Source: a bacterium
GTDB lineage: Bacteria > Oederibacteriota > JAAXVQ01 > JAUVAV01
Assembly: GCA_021108215.1 (NCBI GenBank)
Contig: JAIORK010000032.1
Coordinates: 62,001 to 126,000 of the forward strand
Direction: 5' to 3'
DNA length: 64,000 nt
Part shown: positions 18,643-26,219 of the stretch, piece after piece
How positions within the stretch are numbered: the first letter of the stretch is position 1
Layout: every line of letters starts with the position of its first letter
Position numbers and translations under genes: made by a program
Notes under the pieces: model-generated
Database searches by the model: none
The model's input: only the letters and a program-made list of their open reading frames with translations
Told to the model about the DNA's origin: nothing

Positions 18643-19411
18643 TTTTGGCCTCCGGGGCGCGTTGGGGTTTGGTGCCGACAATTGCGATGGATTCAGGTCC
18701 GGTCAGGGTGAAGAGGGTTGTCTGGTGCCAGCCGGCGGCGAGCATGTCGAGAAAAAAATCTGCGCCATATTCACTCCAAACAATTAAATCATTGGTATCA
18801 TCCGAACAGTTGCCATGGTAACTGGCAGGCATATCAAAACGCCGCCGGGTCAACCGCGAGGGCAGGACCGGAACAGTCATCACCATGCACCCGCCCGGTT
18901 TGACAATGCGCCGGCACTCGCGTAATCCCTGCACCGGGTCCATAAGGTGCTCTAAGGTATCGGAGTGAATCACCAGATCAAAGGAATTATCCGGATAGGG
19001 CATCTGCTGCATATCCGTTTCCGGATAAGCGGCAAAAACAGCATGGGGAAAGCGGCTGAGAAAAGGATGCAGACTGCCGGCTTCATTGATTTCCAGCAGT
19101 TGAATTGCAGCTGCCGCAGGATGCGTGGGGAGTGCTTCCAGCGTACCGTGCCAATCAAAATATTCATTAATCACTGCGGCCAAGGTCATGGAACGAAGAT
19201 TGGTATGACAACGAGTGCAGTGAAACCCCTGTTGGCGGTTGATAAAAGTTTCCTCGTCAGGATTCAATTCCCATGTGGATACCAGTTCCGGCCAGAGGAT
19301 TTTGGTTTCGGAAAAATCCCGGTGACCGCAGACCGGACACTGTGGCGGATCACTATAATGATAAAGCGATGGTGTCAATGTCGCTGCATTGCATACTGAC
19401 GGCACAAGCAC
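18635..19411 (-). CDS. SAM-dependent methyltransferase with N-terminal zinc ribbon
   Basis: This 258-aa protein has a Cys-rich N-terminus (CPVCGH near residue 25 and CTRC near 66), like a small zinc ribbon. A class I methyltransferase core follows: SFDLVIHSDTLEHLMDPVQGL, then RRIVKPGGCMVMTVP. The glycine-rich SAM loop is weak (LLEINEAGSLHPFL). Such genes are common in surface polysaccharide clusters. The start is a GTG with a run of G residues upstream. It is the first gene of the minus-strand operon and overlaps the next one by 8 bp. Confidence 0.82.
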   Translation of the reverse strand: MLVPSVCNAATLTPSLYHYSDPPQCPVCGHRDFSETKILWPELVSTWELNPDEETFINRQQGFHCTRCHTNLRSMTLAAVINEYFDWHGTLEALPTHPAAAAIQLLEINEAGSLHPFLSRFPHAVFAAYPETDMQQMPYPDNSFDLVIHSDTLEHLMDPVQGLRECRRIVKPGGCMVMTVPVLPSRLTRRRFDMPASYHGNCSDDTNDLIVWSEYGADFFLDMLAAGWHQTTLFTLTGPESIAIVGTKPQRAPEAKNA

Positions 19412-19590
19412 AATCCCCCCCTGGCAATAAGCCGAAGATCATTTAGTGGCTTTCGTAGAGTATCGTGACTATGCCGGAAAAACTGTAATGAAATGTTTTT
19501 CATATTTTGGCACGGAGGAGAGACGTGTGAATTTTTATCGGATAGGGGCGCGTAGGGACGGTGTATAAGGGAGTCTAATCGTATAAGTAT
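19412..19590. other. Intergenic, probable promoter side of the glycan operon
   Basis: This stretch is upstream of the divergently placed minus-strand operon. I find no gene and no promoter strong enough to place. Confidence 0.4.
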
Positions 19591-19832
19591 TTCCGGTTAA
19601 GCGTTGTTTTGTTCCTGCAAAAACGAAAACACGCATAATCCCCCTAAATGCTGCTTGGCAAATATTTTTGCTTAATCTTTTATCGTGCCAGCGCGAACAC
19701 AATGGGCGTAAGCCCATTGATGAAGCGAGTTAATACCGCCGAAGGCGAACATCTCAGGACAAAAATACCACAGGTGTAAGCCTGTGGATTTTTATAGCGT
19801 GTCTTGCAGGAACAAAATAACGCTTAACCGGA
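19591..19832 (+). repeat. Multi-hairpin element with 35-bp inverted ends
   Basis: The outer arms, TTCCGGTTAAGCGTT with GTTTTGTTCCTGCAA at the left and TTGCAGGAACAAAAT with AACGCTTAACCGGA at the right, are imperfect inverted repeats about 35-40 nt long. Inside are perfect smaller hairpins: AATGGGC-GTAA-GCCCATT (19701-19718) and CCACAGG/CCTGTGG (19768-19787). No protein is encoded. The structure looks like a non-autonomous element or a structured transcript. Confidence 0.65.
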
Positions 19833-19898
19833 AAACAGTATGGTCCGGGAATTTTTTTTACATCAATACTGTATTAGTTCACAAAGTAGTCTGTTGCC

Positions 19899-20042
19899 AA
19901 GCCGGTTAGAATGCTTGTTTTTAAAGAAAATCGGCACTGTCAACGCACAACCAAGCAAGCTTCGACGATATGGCCTACTATGACGATGCCCCTTCGTATT
20001 GATGCGTTTTTTTTCTTTAAAAATAAGCATTCTAACCGGCTT
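19899..20042 (+). mobile_element. Hairpin element (MITE-like), copy 1
   Basis: Nearly perfect 32-nt inverted arms (left from AAGCCGGTTAGAATGC, right ending GCATTCTAACCGGCTT) flank about 80 bp. The inner part starts CGGCACTGTCAACGCAC and ACCAAGCAAGCT, and is shared in reverse orientation with the element at 27665. No coding capacity is evident. Confidence 0.7.
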
Positions 20043-20116
20043 TATCACGTATTGTATCACTCAATTTGGAAATGTATGTTTTTGCATGAACGAAATAAAT
20101 ACTGAAAAACTCACCC

Positions 20117-20132
20117 ATGGAAACAATTCCAT
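20117..20132 (+). promoter_or_regulatory. Candidate activator site (UAS) for sigma-54 promoter 1
   Basis: ATGGAA-ACAA-TTCCAT is a perfect palindrome whose centre lies 151.5 bp before the C of the -12 GC. Further ATGGAG/ATGGAA half-sites lie at 20151 and 20170. The same palindrome occurs at the same distance from promoter 2 and nearly so from promoter 3. Confidence 0.65.
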
Positions 20133-20260
20133 ACTTTTGCGGTGCTTCCTATGGAGTCGGTACCCCACTATGGAATTTTCGTGACACCGGCCGAGCGTGT
20201 TGAAAACAGGAATAGGTGGGAAAATAAAGCAAAAAAAAATATCCCTTACCAAAGGGAAAG

Positions 20261-20278
20261 TTGGCCTGCTATTTGCAA
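20261..20278 (+). promoter_or_regulatory. Sigma-54 promoter 1 (flagellar block A)
   Basis: TTGGCC-N6-TTGCAA has the invariant GG and GC separated by exactly 10 nt, with one change from the TTGGCAC half. Transcription would start near 20288, 33 nt before the small ORF that precedes flgF. Confidence 0.7.
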
Positions 20279-20320
20279 TTAGTGGGGACAGCTTGATTGT
20301 TATGGCTGGAGGTGTGGAAA

Positions 20321-20524
20321 ATGCAGTTTCTGAAATTGAAAACATTGTCTTGGAATCCCAGCTGGTATCAGAAGTATTCCTACACACCTCAGGATGTCTG
20401 GAAAAAAGAGACATCTTTCACAGCCGGCAGTGATCCCAGAAAAATATTGAAAACCGGCAAAAGGAAGCGCGAGGCACGTTGGGGATCTGTTTTTCCCTGG
20501 TGGTTGGTAAAAGAAATCAGATGA
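20321..20524 (+). CDS. Small basic, Trp-rich protein upstream of flgF
   Basis: This 67-aa frame has a textbook GGAGGT site 7 bp before its ATG and starts 33 nt after the predicted sigma-54 start site. It opens MQFLKLKTLSWNPSWYQK and ends SVFPWWLVKEIR, with five Trp and many Lys/Arg and no membrane segment. I do not recognise a family. Its place as the first cistron of the flgFG operon, 30 bp before flgF, suggests a flagellar or regulatory role, but it could simply be a translated leader. Confidence 0.55.
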   Translation: MQFLKLKTLSWNPSWYQKYSYTPQDVWKKETSFTAGSDPRKILKTGKRKREARWGSVFPWWLVKEIR

Positions 20525-20554
20525 ATTAGGGTATATGGTAAAGGAGCCAAGGGC

Positions 20555-21244
20555 ATGATATCAGGTATTTATCAGTCAGCAGCTGGAATGGACTCATTGA
20601 TACACATACAGGAAGTGATTGCCAATAATTTGGCGAATATCAATACCAATGGATTTAAAAAAGAAATGCTGGAAGTTTTGCAGGTAAACGGCACCCAGCT
20701 TCAGGTCCAGGGAACACTCAATACAAGTCCCGGTGCGCCCAAAATAACCGACAGCCCGTATCACATGACATTGGGGAGTGAGGGTTATTTCACAGTGGAT
20801 ACCGGCGCAGGAATTGCCTATACCCGCAACGGCGATTTTAGTATTAACCGGGAGGGCCAACTGGTTACGGCCGAGGGTCATTTGGTGCAAGGTAAAAACG
20901 GTCCCATCATTATTGAAAGTGCGGATTTTACAGTAACGGAGACAGGTGATGTTGTCAGCAAAGGTCAAATAATTGATGCGCTTTTGATTAGCTGCGGCAC
21001 CGGGCCGATGCAGCGTTTGGGGAATAGCCTGATGGTTTATCACGATACGACCTCAGTGGTTGCCATGGAGGCGGAAAATGTTCAGGTTATGCAAGGTGTG
21101 CTTGAGGGCTCCAACGTCAATGTGGTGGAGTGTATGACAGATCTCATATTGGTGACACGGTTATTTGAGGCGAATCAAAAGGCTTTAGAGAGCCAGGATG
21201 GCGCGCTTCAGCAGTTGATTTCACAGGTCGGAAGAGCGAAGTAA
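20555..21244 (+). CDS. flgF: Proximal rod protein FlgF
   Basis: This 229-aa protein of the rod/hook family has the N-terminal signature (SGIYQSAAGMDSLIHIQEVI, then NNLANINTNGFKK) and the C-terminal helix (SNVNVVECMTDLILVTRLFE). It is shorter than the distal rod protein FlgG that follows and lies in the usual flgF-flgG order, which is why I call it FlgF. It is exported by the flagellar type III system. The ATG has AAAGGAG upstream. A 22-bp gap separates it from flgG. Confidence 0.88.
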   Translation: MISGIYQSAAGMDSLIHIQEVIANNLANINTNGFKKEMLEVLQVNGTQLQVQGTLNTSPGAPKITDSPYHMTLGSEGYFTVDTGAGIAYTRNGDFSINREGQLVTAEGHLVQGKNGPIIIESADFTVTETGDVVSKGQIIDALLISCGTGPMQRLGNSLMVYHDTTSVVAMEAENVQVMQGVLEGSNVNVVECMTDLILVTRLFEANQKALESQDGALQQLISQVGRAK

Positions 21245-21266
21245 ATCAGGGAAAGGGGACACGCGA

Positions 21267-22049
21267 ATGTTAGGAGCATTGATGATTTCTGCAAGTGGTA
21301 TGTCTGCCCAGCAGTTGGCTATGGATACCATTTCCAATAATTTGGCCAATGTTAATACAACCGGATTTAAAGCTTCGCAGGCAAAGTTTGCCGATGTATT
21401 TTACCAGCAGGTTCACCGGATTGACGGGGCACAAGGGAGTGAATCAGCCGGACCTTCTCAGGGATTGGGTGTTAAACATTCTCAAATCCAGAGGGTTTTT
21501 ACACAGGGGACGGTTGAGGCCACCGGCAATCCTCTGGATCTTGCTGTTCAGGGTGAGGGGTTTTTTCAGGTTATCCGTCCGGATAATTCCATTGGATATA
21601 CCCGGGATGGATCCTTTTCCGTGAATTCCCAGGGAATCCTTTGTACTGCGCAGGGATATCCCCTGAGTCCGCAGATCGAGATTCCCAGTGATACCACAGA
21701 AGTACAGATTGGTGCTGATGGGACGGTCGCCATCAAGCGTGTGGGTGATATGATGCCCAGAGAAATTGCTCAGCTTGAGTTGGCCCAGTTTATCAACCCC
21801 GGAGGGCTTGAGAGTTTGGGAAATAATGTCTACGCCATGACATCGGCTTCGGGAGACGCCATGGCCGGGACGCCGGGAGATGATGGTTTGGGAAGTATTG
21901 CGCAGGGGAATCTTGAGCGCTCAAATGTCAACCTGGTCCAGGAAATGGTTAATATGATTATTACCCAGAGGGCCTATGAAGTGAATACCAAATCAATCCA
22001 GGCAGCAGACGAAATGCTGAAGATGGCAAATAATATTAAACGAGGATAA
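21267..22049 (+). CDS. flgG: Distal rod protein FlgG
   Basis: This 260-aa protein matches the length and pattern of FlgG: MISASGMSAQQLAMDTISNN, then LANVNTTGFKASQAKFADV, the VQGEGFFQV core, and the C-terminal SNVNLVQEMVNMIITQRAYE helix. It forms the rigid distal rod that passes through the P and L rings encoded just downstream. Confidence 0.95.
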   Translation: MLGALMISASGMSAQQLAMDTISNNLANVNTTGFKASQAKFADVFYQQVHRIDGAQGSESAGPSQGLGVKHSQIQRVFTQGTVEATGNPLDLAVQGEGFFQVIRPDNSIGYTRDGSFSVNSQGILCTAQGYPLSPQIEIPSDTTEVQIGADGTVAIKRVGDMMPREIAQLELAQFINPGGLESLGNNVYAMTSASGDAMAGTPGDDGLGSIAQGNLERSNVNLVQEMVNMIITQRAYEVNTKSIQAADEMLKMANNIKRG

Positions 22050-22054
22050 ATAAG

Positions 22055-22756
22055 ATGAGAGGGATCAAAATACTATTAATTTTAATTATTCTTAGTAGTA
22101 TATCCAGCACTGTTTTTTCAGAAAGCAGGCTCGTCGAGCAATGCGTTGAAGCATGGTTATCTGAAAATTTTTCAGTTCAAAATGGTCGCTGGTCTGTCAC
22201 TCTGCTTAGTTCCAATAAACCGCTCAAGATGTCAAAAGTGACGTTCTGCAAAGTTGTCGCATTGGTGGGACTGAAAAAGCCTAAGAAAATAATGGTATTC
22301 AAGGTCGTTCCAAAGATGGGAAACACCTTGGTATACCGGAAAATAACGGTTCGTGTATTTAAGTATGTAAAAGTCCCGATTACAAACAAAGTTATCCGAA
22401 ATAGAGTAACTATAGACGGAAAAGACTGGAGATTTGAAGAAAGGGATGCAGATCTTCTGAGCAAGGATGTAATAAAGAATTCAGAGGAATTGCGTAATAA
22501 GCGGAGCAAAAAAATATTGAGTATTAATGAAGTTTTAACCAGGCATGCGATTGAGAAAATTCCTGATATTACTCAGGGCAAAGAGATCACGTTGCGAGTG
22601 GTTGGGTATGGCATTATTTTGAGCACTGATGCGGTCAGTATGGAGGAGGGTAATATTTCGGAGTGGATTAAGCTCAAACAACAGTATAACGGTCAAGTTG
22701 TCAAAGCCAGGATTATCGGGCCAAGTGAGGCTCAAATCCATTTGGCAAGGAGGTAG
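22055..22756 (+). CDS. flgA: P-ring assembly chaperone FlgA
   Basis: This 233-aa protein has a signal peptide (MRGIKILLILIILSSISSTV, then FSES). The C-terminal SAF-like part shows QGKEITLRVVGYGIILSTD and a final GQVVKARIIGPSEAQI segment, as in FlgA. The overall match is weak and the call leans on position between flgG and flgH. The gene looks more AT-rich than its neighbours and encodes many Lys and Ile, so fast divergence or a different origin is possible. FlgA helps FlgI form the P ring in the periplasm. Confidence 0.75.
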   Translation: MRGIKILLILIILSSISSTVFSESRLVEQCVEAWLSENFSVQNGRWSVTLLSSNKPLKMSKVTFCKVVALVGLKKPKKIMVFKVVPKMGNTLVYRKITVRVFKYVKVPITNKVIRNRVTIDGKDWRFEERDADLLSKDVIKNSEELRNKRSKKILSINEVLTRHAIEKIPDITQGKEITLRVVGYGIILSTDAVSMEEGNISEWIKLKQQYNGQVVKARIIGPSEAQIHLARR

Positions 22757-22762
22757 TAATCA

Positions 22763-23356
22763 ATGTCAGTTGGAAATAAGCTATGGATGGTTCTGATCGC
22801 CGGTCTTTTTACCGGATTGTTTGTCACCACAGTGGGGCATGCGGAATCGCTTAGCGGGACCGGCGCCGGTATTTTTTCCAGTGAGAAGAGCTTTCAACCG
22901 GGTGACATTGTCACGGTCATTGTTTCCGAGAATGCCAAGGCGGAGCAAAGTGCCTCCACCAAGCTGAGCAAGGAAACCGGCATGGGTTATTCTGCCGGAG
23001 GCTTGTTAGGCACACTTATTCCCTCAGCTGCTCTGGGTGTGACCTCGGACCAGGATGGGCGAGGAGACCTCGCACGCAAAGGAAAAATGGAAGCCAAGGT
23101 GGGTGCGGTGGTGGAAGAGGTATTGACCAGCGGGAATCTTCGTATCCAGGGTAAGCAGGAAATCAAGTTTGACAGCGGAACTCAGGTGATTCAGGTGGCC
23201 GGGATTATCCGGCCGCGGGATGTCTCGGCAACCAATGAGGTCTACTCATTTAAAATGGCAAATGCACAGATACTTTATAGCGGCAAGGGTGCCTTGCACG
23301 AAAAGGCACGCACCGGTTACTTAAGCCGATTATTGGATCTACTTTGGATTTTTTAG
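22763..23356 (+). CDS. flgH: L-ring protein FlgH, without lipobox
   Basis: This 197-aa protein carries the FlgH core: FQPGDIVTVIVSENAKAEQSA, the long central loop, LRIQGKQEIKFDSGTQVIQVAG, then IIRPRDVSATNEV and ARTGYLSRLLDLLW at the end. FlgH is normally an outer-membrane lipoprotein. Here the N-terminus is an ordinary signal peptide ending near VGHAES, and the whole protein has no Cys, so it cannot be lipidated. It starts 6 bp after flgA with AAGGAGG. Confidence 0.92.
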   Translation: MSVGNKLWMVLIAGLFTGLFVTTVGHAESLSGTGAGIFSSEKSFQPGDIVTVIVSENAKAEQSASTKLSKETGMGYSAGGLLGTLIPSAALGVTSDQDGRGDLARKGKMEAKVGAVVEEVLTSGNLRIQGKQEIKFDSGTQVIQVAGIIRPRDVSATNEVYSFKMANAQILYSGKGALHEKARTGYLSRLLDLLWIF

Positions 23357-23365
23357 GAGGCAGGT

Positions 23366-24505
23366 ATGCAGCACCCGCAAGATGAATGGCTCAGACGTTT
23401 ATGGTTCTTACAGTTGCCGTTGTTGCTCTGGTTGGTATTCAAATCAGGCGTACTGCCGGCGCAGGCCGTGCCGGTAACTTTGGGCGATATCGCACATATA
23501 CAAGGGTTGCGCGAGAATCATATTATTGGGTATGGATTGGTGGTGGGTTTGCAAGGGACGGGCGACAGTCGTCAATCGCTGTTGACCGCGAAATCCATGG
23601 CCAATATGCTGGAAAAATTTGGGCTCAATTTATCCAGCCGCGATTTTCATGTACGCAATTGTGCCGCCGTGATGGTGACTGCCAGTATGCAGCCGTTTGC
23701 CCGCGAAGGCGACAAGATGGATATTAATGTTGCCTCGATAGGAGATGCCAAAAGTCTACAAGGCGGAACACTTTTACTAACACCGCTATCGGCTGGAAAT
23801 CAGAAAATCTATGCCCAGGCCCAAGGACCTATTTCCGTGGGCGGTTATTATGTGGCATCACGCAAACAATCCATTCGGAAAAATATCACAACAGCCGGGG
23901 TGGTTCCCAATGGGGCGATTATTGAGAAAAAAGTTAATGCTGAATTTTTGAAAGAAAACCGGCTTGATTTTGTTTTAGAAAGAACGGATTTTATTTTAGC
24001 AGATCAAATTGTCAGAAAATTGGTCGGGAAATTTGGACTCGGGGTTGCCCGCACCCGTAATGGGACGGATATCGAGATTGTTATTCCGCAAAGTCATCAA
24101 CCCAATCCGGTTGCTTTTATTGCTGAGGCACTGGCCATACCCCTCGAACATACCGAGCAAGCCAGGATTGTGATTGATGAGCGGACCGGAACAATTGTTG
24201 TGGGTGGCGAGATCCGGATTGCCAAGGTGGCGGTCTCGCATGGCGGGCTGCATATTGCCATTGCCGGGGATACTAAAATTTCCCAGCCGGCACCCTTCTC
24301 GCTTGGGCAGACGGTTGTGGCGGAGGATTTGTCAATACGTGTTGATGAGGCTGAGGGAGAAATGGTCATTATGCCGGAAGGCACAACGATTGAAGAGTTG
24401 GTCAGAGCGCTAAATGCCCTGGGAACATTACCCCGGGATATTATTGTGATCGTTGAAAATTTAAAGGCAATTGGTGCATTGCATGCACAAGTGATCGCAC
24501 GTTAG
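23366..24505 (+). CDS. flgI: P-ring protein FlgI
   Basis: This 379-aa periplasmic protein has a signal peptide ending near LPAQA. The conserved mature start reads LGDIAHIQGLRENHIIGYGL, then VVGLQGTGDS. The C-terminus has EGTTIEELVRALNALG and PRDIIVIVENLKAIGALHA. Length and motifs are normal. It surrounds the rod in the peptidoglycan layer. It lies between flgH and flgJ as in enteric bacteria. Confidence 0.96.
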   Translation: MQHPQDEWLRRLWFLQLPLLLWLVFKSGVLPAQAVPVTLGDIAHIQGLRENHIIGYGLVVGLQGTGDSRQSLLTAKSMANMLEKFGLNLSSRDFHVRNCAAVMVTASMQPFAREGDKMDINVASIGDAKSLQGGTLLLTPLSAGNQKIYAQAQGPISVGGYYVASRKQSIRKNITTAGVVPNGAIIEKKVNAEFLKENRLDFVLERTDFILADQIVRKLVGKFGLGVARTRNGTDIEIVIPQSHQPNPVAFIAEALAIPLEHTEQARIVIDERTGTIVVGGEIRIAKVAVSHGGLHIAIAGDTKISQPAPFSLGQTVVAEDLSIRVDEAEGEMVIMPEGTTIEELVRALNALGTLPRDIIVIVENLKAIGALHAQVIAR

Positions 24506-24592
24506 GCGTATGAGTGACTAAATATTCATACGCTTAGTGGTTCCAGTCCCCGGGGGGGGACTTGTGCAGGGGCAGGTAGTTTCTGCCCCTGC
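24506..24592 (+). repeat. Two hairpins between flgI and flgJ
   Basis: GCGTATGA/TCATACGC (24506-24533) starts at the last base of the flgI stop codon. GCAGGGGCAG/CTGCCCCTGC (24566-24592) follows. Neither has a T-run, so they may tune or process the transcript rather than end it. Confidence 0.5.
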
Positions 24593-24614
24593 CAAAGCAA
24601 AAGGAGACAGGGAT

Positions 24615-24932
24615 ATGGATTTTTCAATGCAAGTTCATAATATTCCTTTAAAAATGGATCATTTAGATAGTTATGCCAATAGGAATGTCGATAAAACACA
24701 AAGCGCGAAGGAAGCATTTCAGAGCTTTGAAGCACTTTTCATTTCCACCATATTATCTGAAATGTCCAGTGCAACCAAAACAGGATTATCCGGTAAAAAG
24801 AAGAGTATGGAAGAGGAGTGGGCCTGGACGATGATGATTCAGACAATTTCTCAGGAAATGGCGGCAGGCGAAGGACTGGGATTGGGAAAATTACTCTTGG
24901 AGAATGAGAGCCAGGTCAAGCCGGTTCGGTGA
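24615..24932 (+). CDS. flgJ: Rod-binding protein FlgJ, N-terminal domain only
   Basis: This 105-aa protein matches the rod-binding domain of FlgJ: AKEAFQSFEALFISTILSEM, then EEEWAWTMMIQTISQEMAAG and LGLGKLL. It lacks the C-terminal muramidase domain found in enteric FlgJ, so another enzyme must open the peptidoglycan for the rod. I chose the ATG at 24615 behind AAGGAG. A GTG at 24537 in the same frame would add 26 residues encoded by the repeat hairpin, which is unlikely. Confidence 0.85.
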   Translation: MDFSMQVHNIPLKMDHLDSYANRNVDKTQSAKEAFQSFEALFISTILSEMSSATKTGLSGKKKSMEEEWAWTMMIQTISQEMAAGEGLGLGKLLLENESQVKPVR

Positions 24933-25039
24933 TAGGAAAGATAAAATCAAGTGCTGTATGATTTCGAAATTTAAGTTTCCTCTTAGATGGCACGAATGTA
25001 ATTATGAGACTGAAGCAGCGCGAAAGGAGGCGGACCAAC

Positions 25040-25621
25040 ATGAGTATTGACGGTATCCCTCAAGGAAACAATCCGATTCCAAAAATGGAAAAGATGGACA
25101 TTCAGGCGGCACCGCCAAAAAAAGTGAAAGTAACGCCACACACAAGCGGTAAGTCAGGGCCAATTCACGCCAGGCCGCCCGCCCTACCGCATACCGGGTC
25201 AACAGGTGCAAAGTCGGCGCAGCCGATTGTCAATACGGAAGCAGCATCCCAAGCAGCAGCCCAATCGCTGGTAGAGCTCCAGACAGCGACGGACAAGCTG
25301 CGCCAATCAAACCATGCCTTTCATACCCGTAGTCAAATTTCGGAATTGGGGCGTTCGATTGTTGAAACCAAGGATTCGCTCCATCAAGCAGCGCAGGAGC
25401 GCATGGAAGCGATTGTTCAAGCGAGCGGTGAGAGCTCATTTTTCAACAGCATGGGTATTATGGAAAAAGCACAGCATATCAACCGGTTGAAAGATGATAT
25501 CAAGAATATGGAGATTGAACGCGGCGCATTGGTTGGCGATTTACGCGAGAAGGTGATGTCCAATCAGTATGATCCCGGCGGTATGGATATTTTGCAGGGG
25601 ATGCTGGAAGAATATTTGTAG
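25040..25621 (+). CDS. FlgM-like protein (candidate anti-sigma factor), long form
   Basis: This 193-aa protein starts at the ATG behind AAAGGAGG. The first half is Pro/Ala/Lys-rich and likely disordered. The second half has two helical stretches, and the last 30 residues (GALVGDLREKVMSNQYDPGG, then MDILQGMLEEYL) resemble the FlgM end in which a helix is followed by G/N-x-Y and a final amphipathic helix. Its place between flgJ and flgN also fits FlgM. Typical FlgM is only 90-100 aa, so this is a tentative call. Confidence 0.4.
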   Translation: MSIDGIPQGNNPIPKMEKMDIQAAPPKKVKVTPHTSGKSGPIHARPPALPHTGSTGAKSAQPIVNTEAASQAAAQSLVELQTATDKLRQSNHAFHTRSQISELGRSIVETKDSLHQAAQERMEAIVQASGESSFFNSMGIMEKAQHINRLKDDIKNMEIERGALVGDLREKVMSNQYDPGGMDILQGMLEEYL

Positions 25622-25709
25622 AGGCTTGCAGGGCAGTGTGAAACAGTTGCCCGCCCGGGGTTGGAAATAAAAAATCCGGGAACCACGATGGTTTGAACAG
25701 GAGAAGGCC

Positions 25710-26207
25710 ATGGAACTGGTATGGAGACAACTTTTGAATATCATTGACCGTCTCTCGCAGCAATGCGATAGAGTCACCCAGGTATCGCTGCGCATGCGGG
25801 AAGCGATTATTGCCAATCGTGTGACCGAGGTGGGTGAAATCGTGATTGAACAGGAACAAGAGATGCAGGCCTTTCAGGATTTGGAAAAGGAGCGGGAAGC
25901 GCTTTTGCAAAGTTTGCAAATCGAGTTTAATCTGGATGAAAAAGAAATATCTTCTGAGCGTTTGTTGGCGTTTGTGCCGCCGCAATGGAGCAATGATTAT
26001 CGTGAAAAAATTAATACCCTGCGCATTAAAATGGAGACTGTGAAGCAAGAACAAAATGGCAACCGCAAGCTTTTACAGCGGTCGCAGCATTTTATGGATT
26101 GGCTGGTGAAATATTTGGTGACTCCGGAAGGGTCGGCGCCGATCTATGATGCCGGCGGGGAACAAGATCAGAAAAGCTATTATCATATTATTAACCAGAA
26201 CATGTAA
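25710..26207 (+). CDS. flgN: Flagellar export chaperone FlgN
   Basis: This 165-aa protein is largely alpha-helical and coiled (LLNIIDRLSQQCDRVTQVS, then IEQEQEMQAFQDLEKEREAL) and ends in a flexible tail. FlgN keeps the hook-filament junction proteins FlgK and FlgL soluble before export. It lies 12 bp before flgK, the usual arrangement. The sequence family is poorly conserved, so the call depends on both fold and context. Confidence 0.8.
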   Translation: MELVWRQLLNIIDRLSQQCDRVTQVSLRMREAIIANRVTEVGEIVIEQEQEMQAFQDLEKEREALLQSLQIEFNLDEKEISSERLLAFVPPQWSNDYREKINTLRIKMETVKQEQNGNRKLLQRSQHFMDWLVKYLVTPEGSAPIYDAGGEQDQKSYYHIINQNM

Positions 26208-26219
26208 CGGGAGTATGCG

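Noticed and set aside
20197-20433. A 78-aa frame upstream of flgF overlapping the 67-aa ORF
   Set aside because: It would start before the predicted sigma-54 start site, and it has no Shine-Dalgarno; the overlapping 67-aa frame has an excellent one.
24537-24614. Longer FlgJ starting at GTG 24537
   Set aside because: The added residues are encoded by a repeat hairpin and there is no ribosome site; ATG 24615 has AAGGAG.
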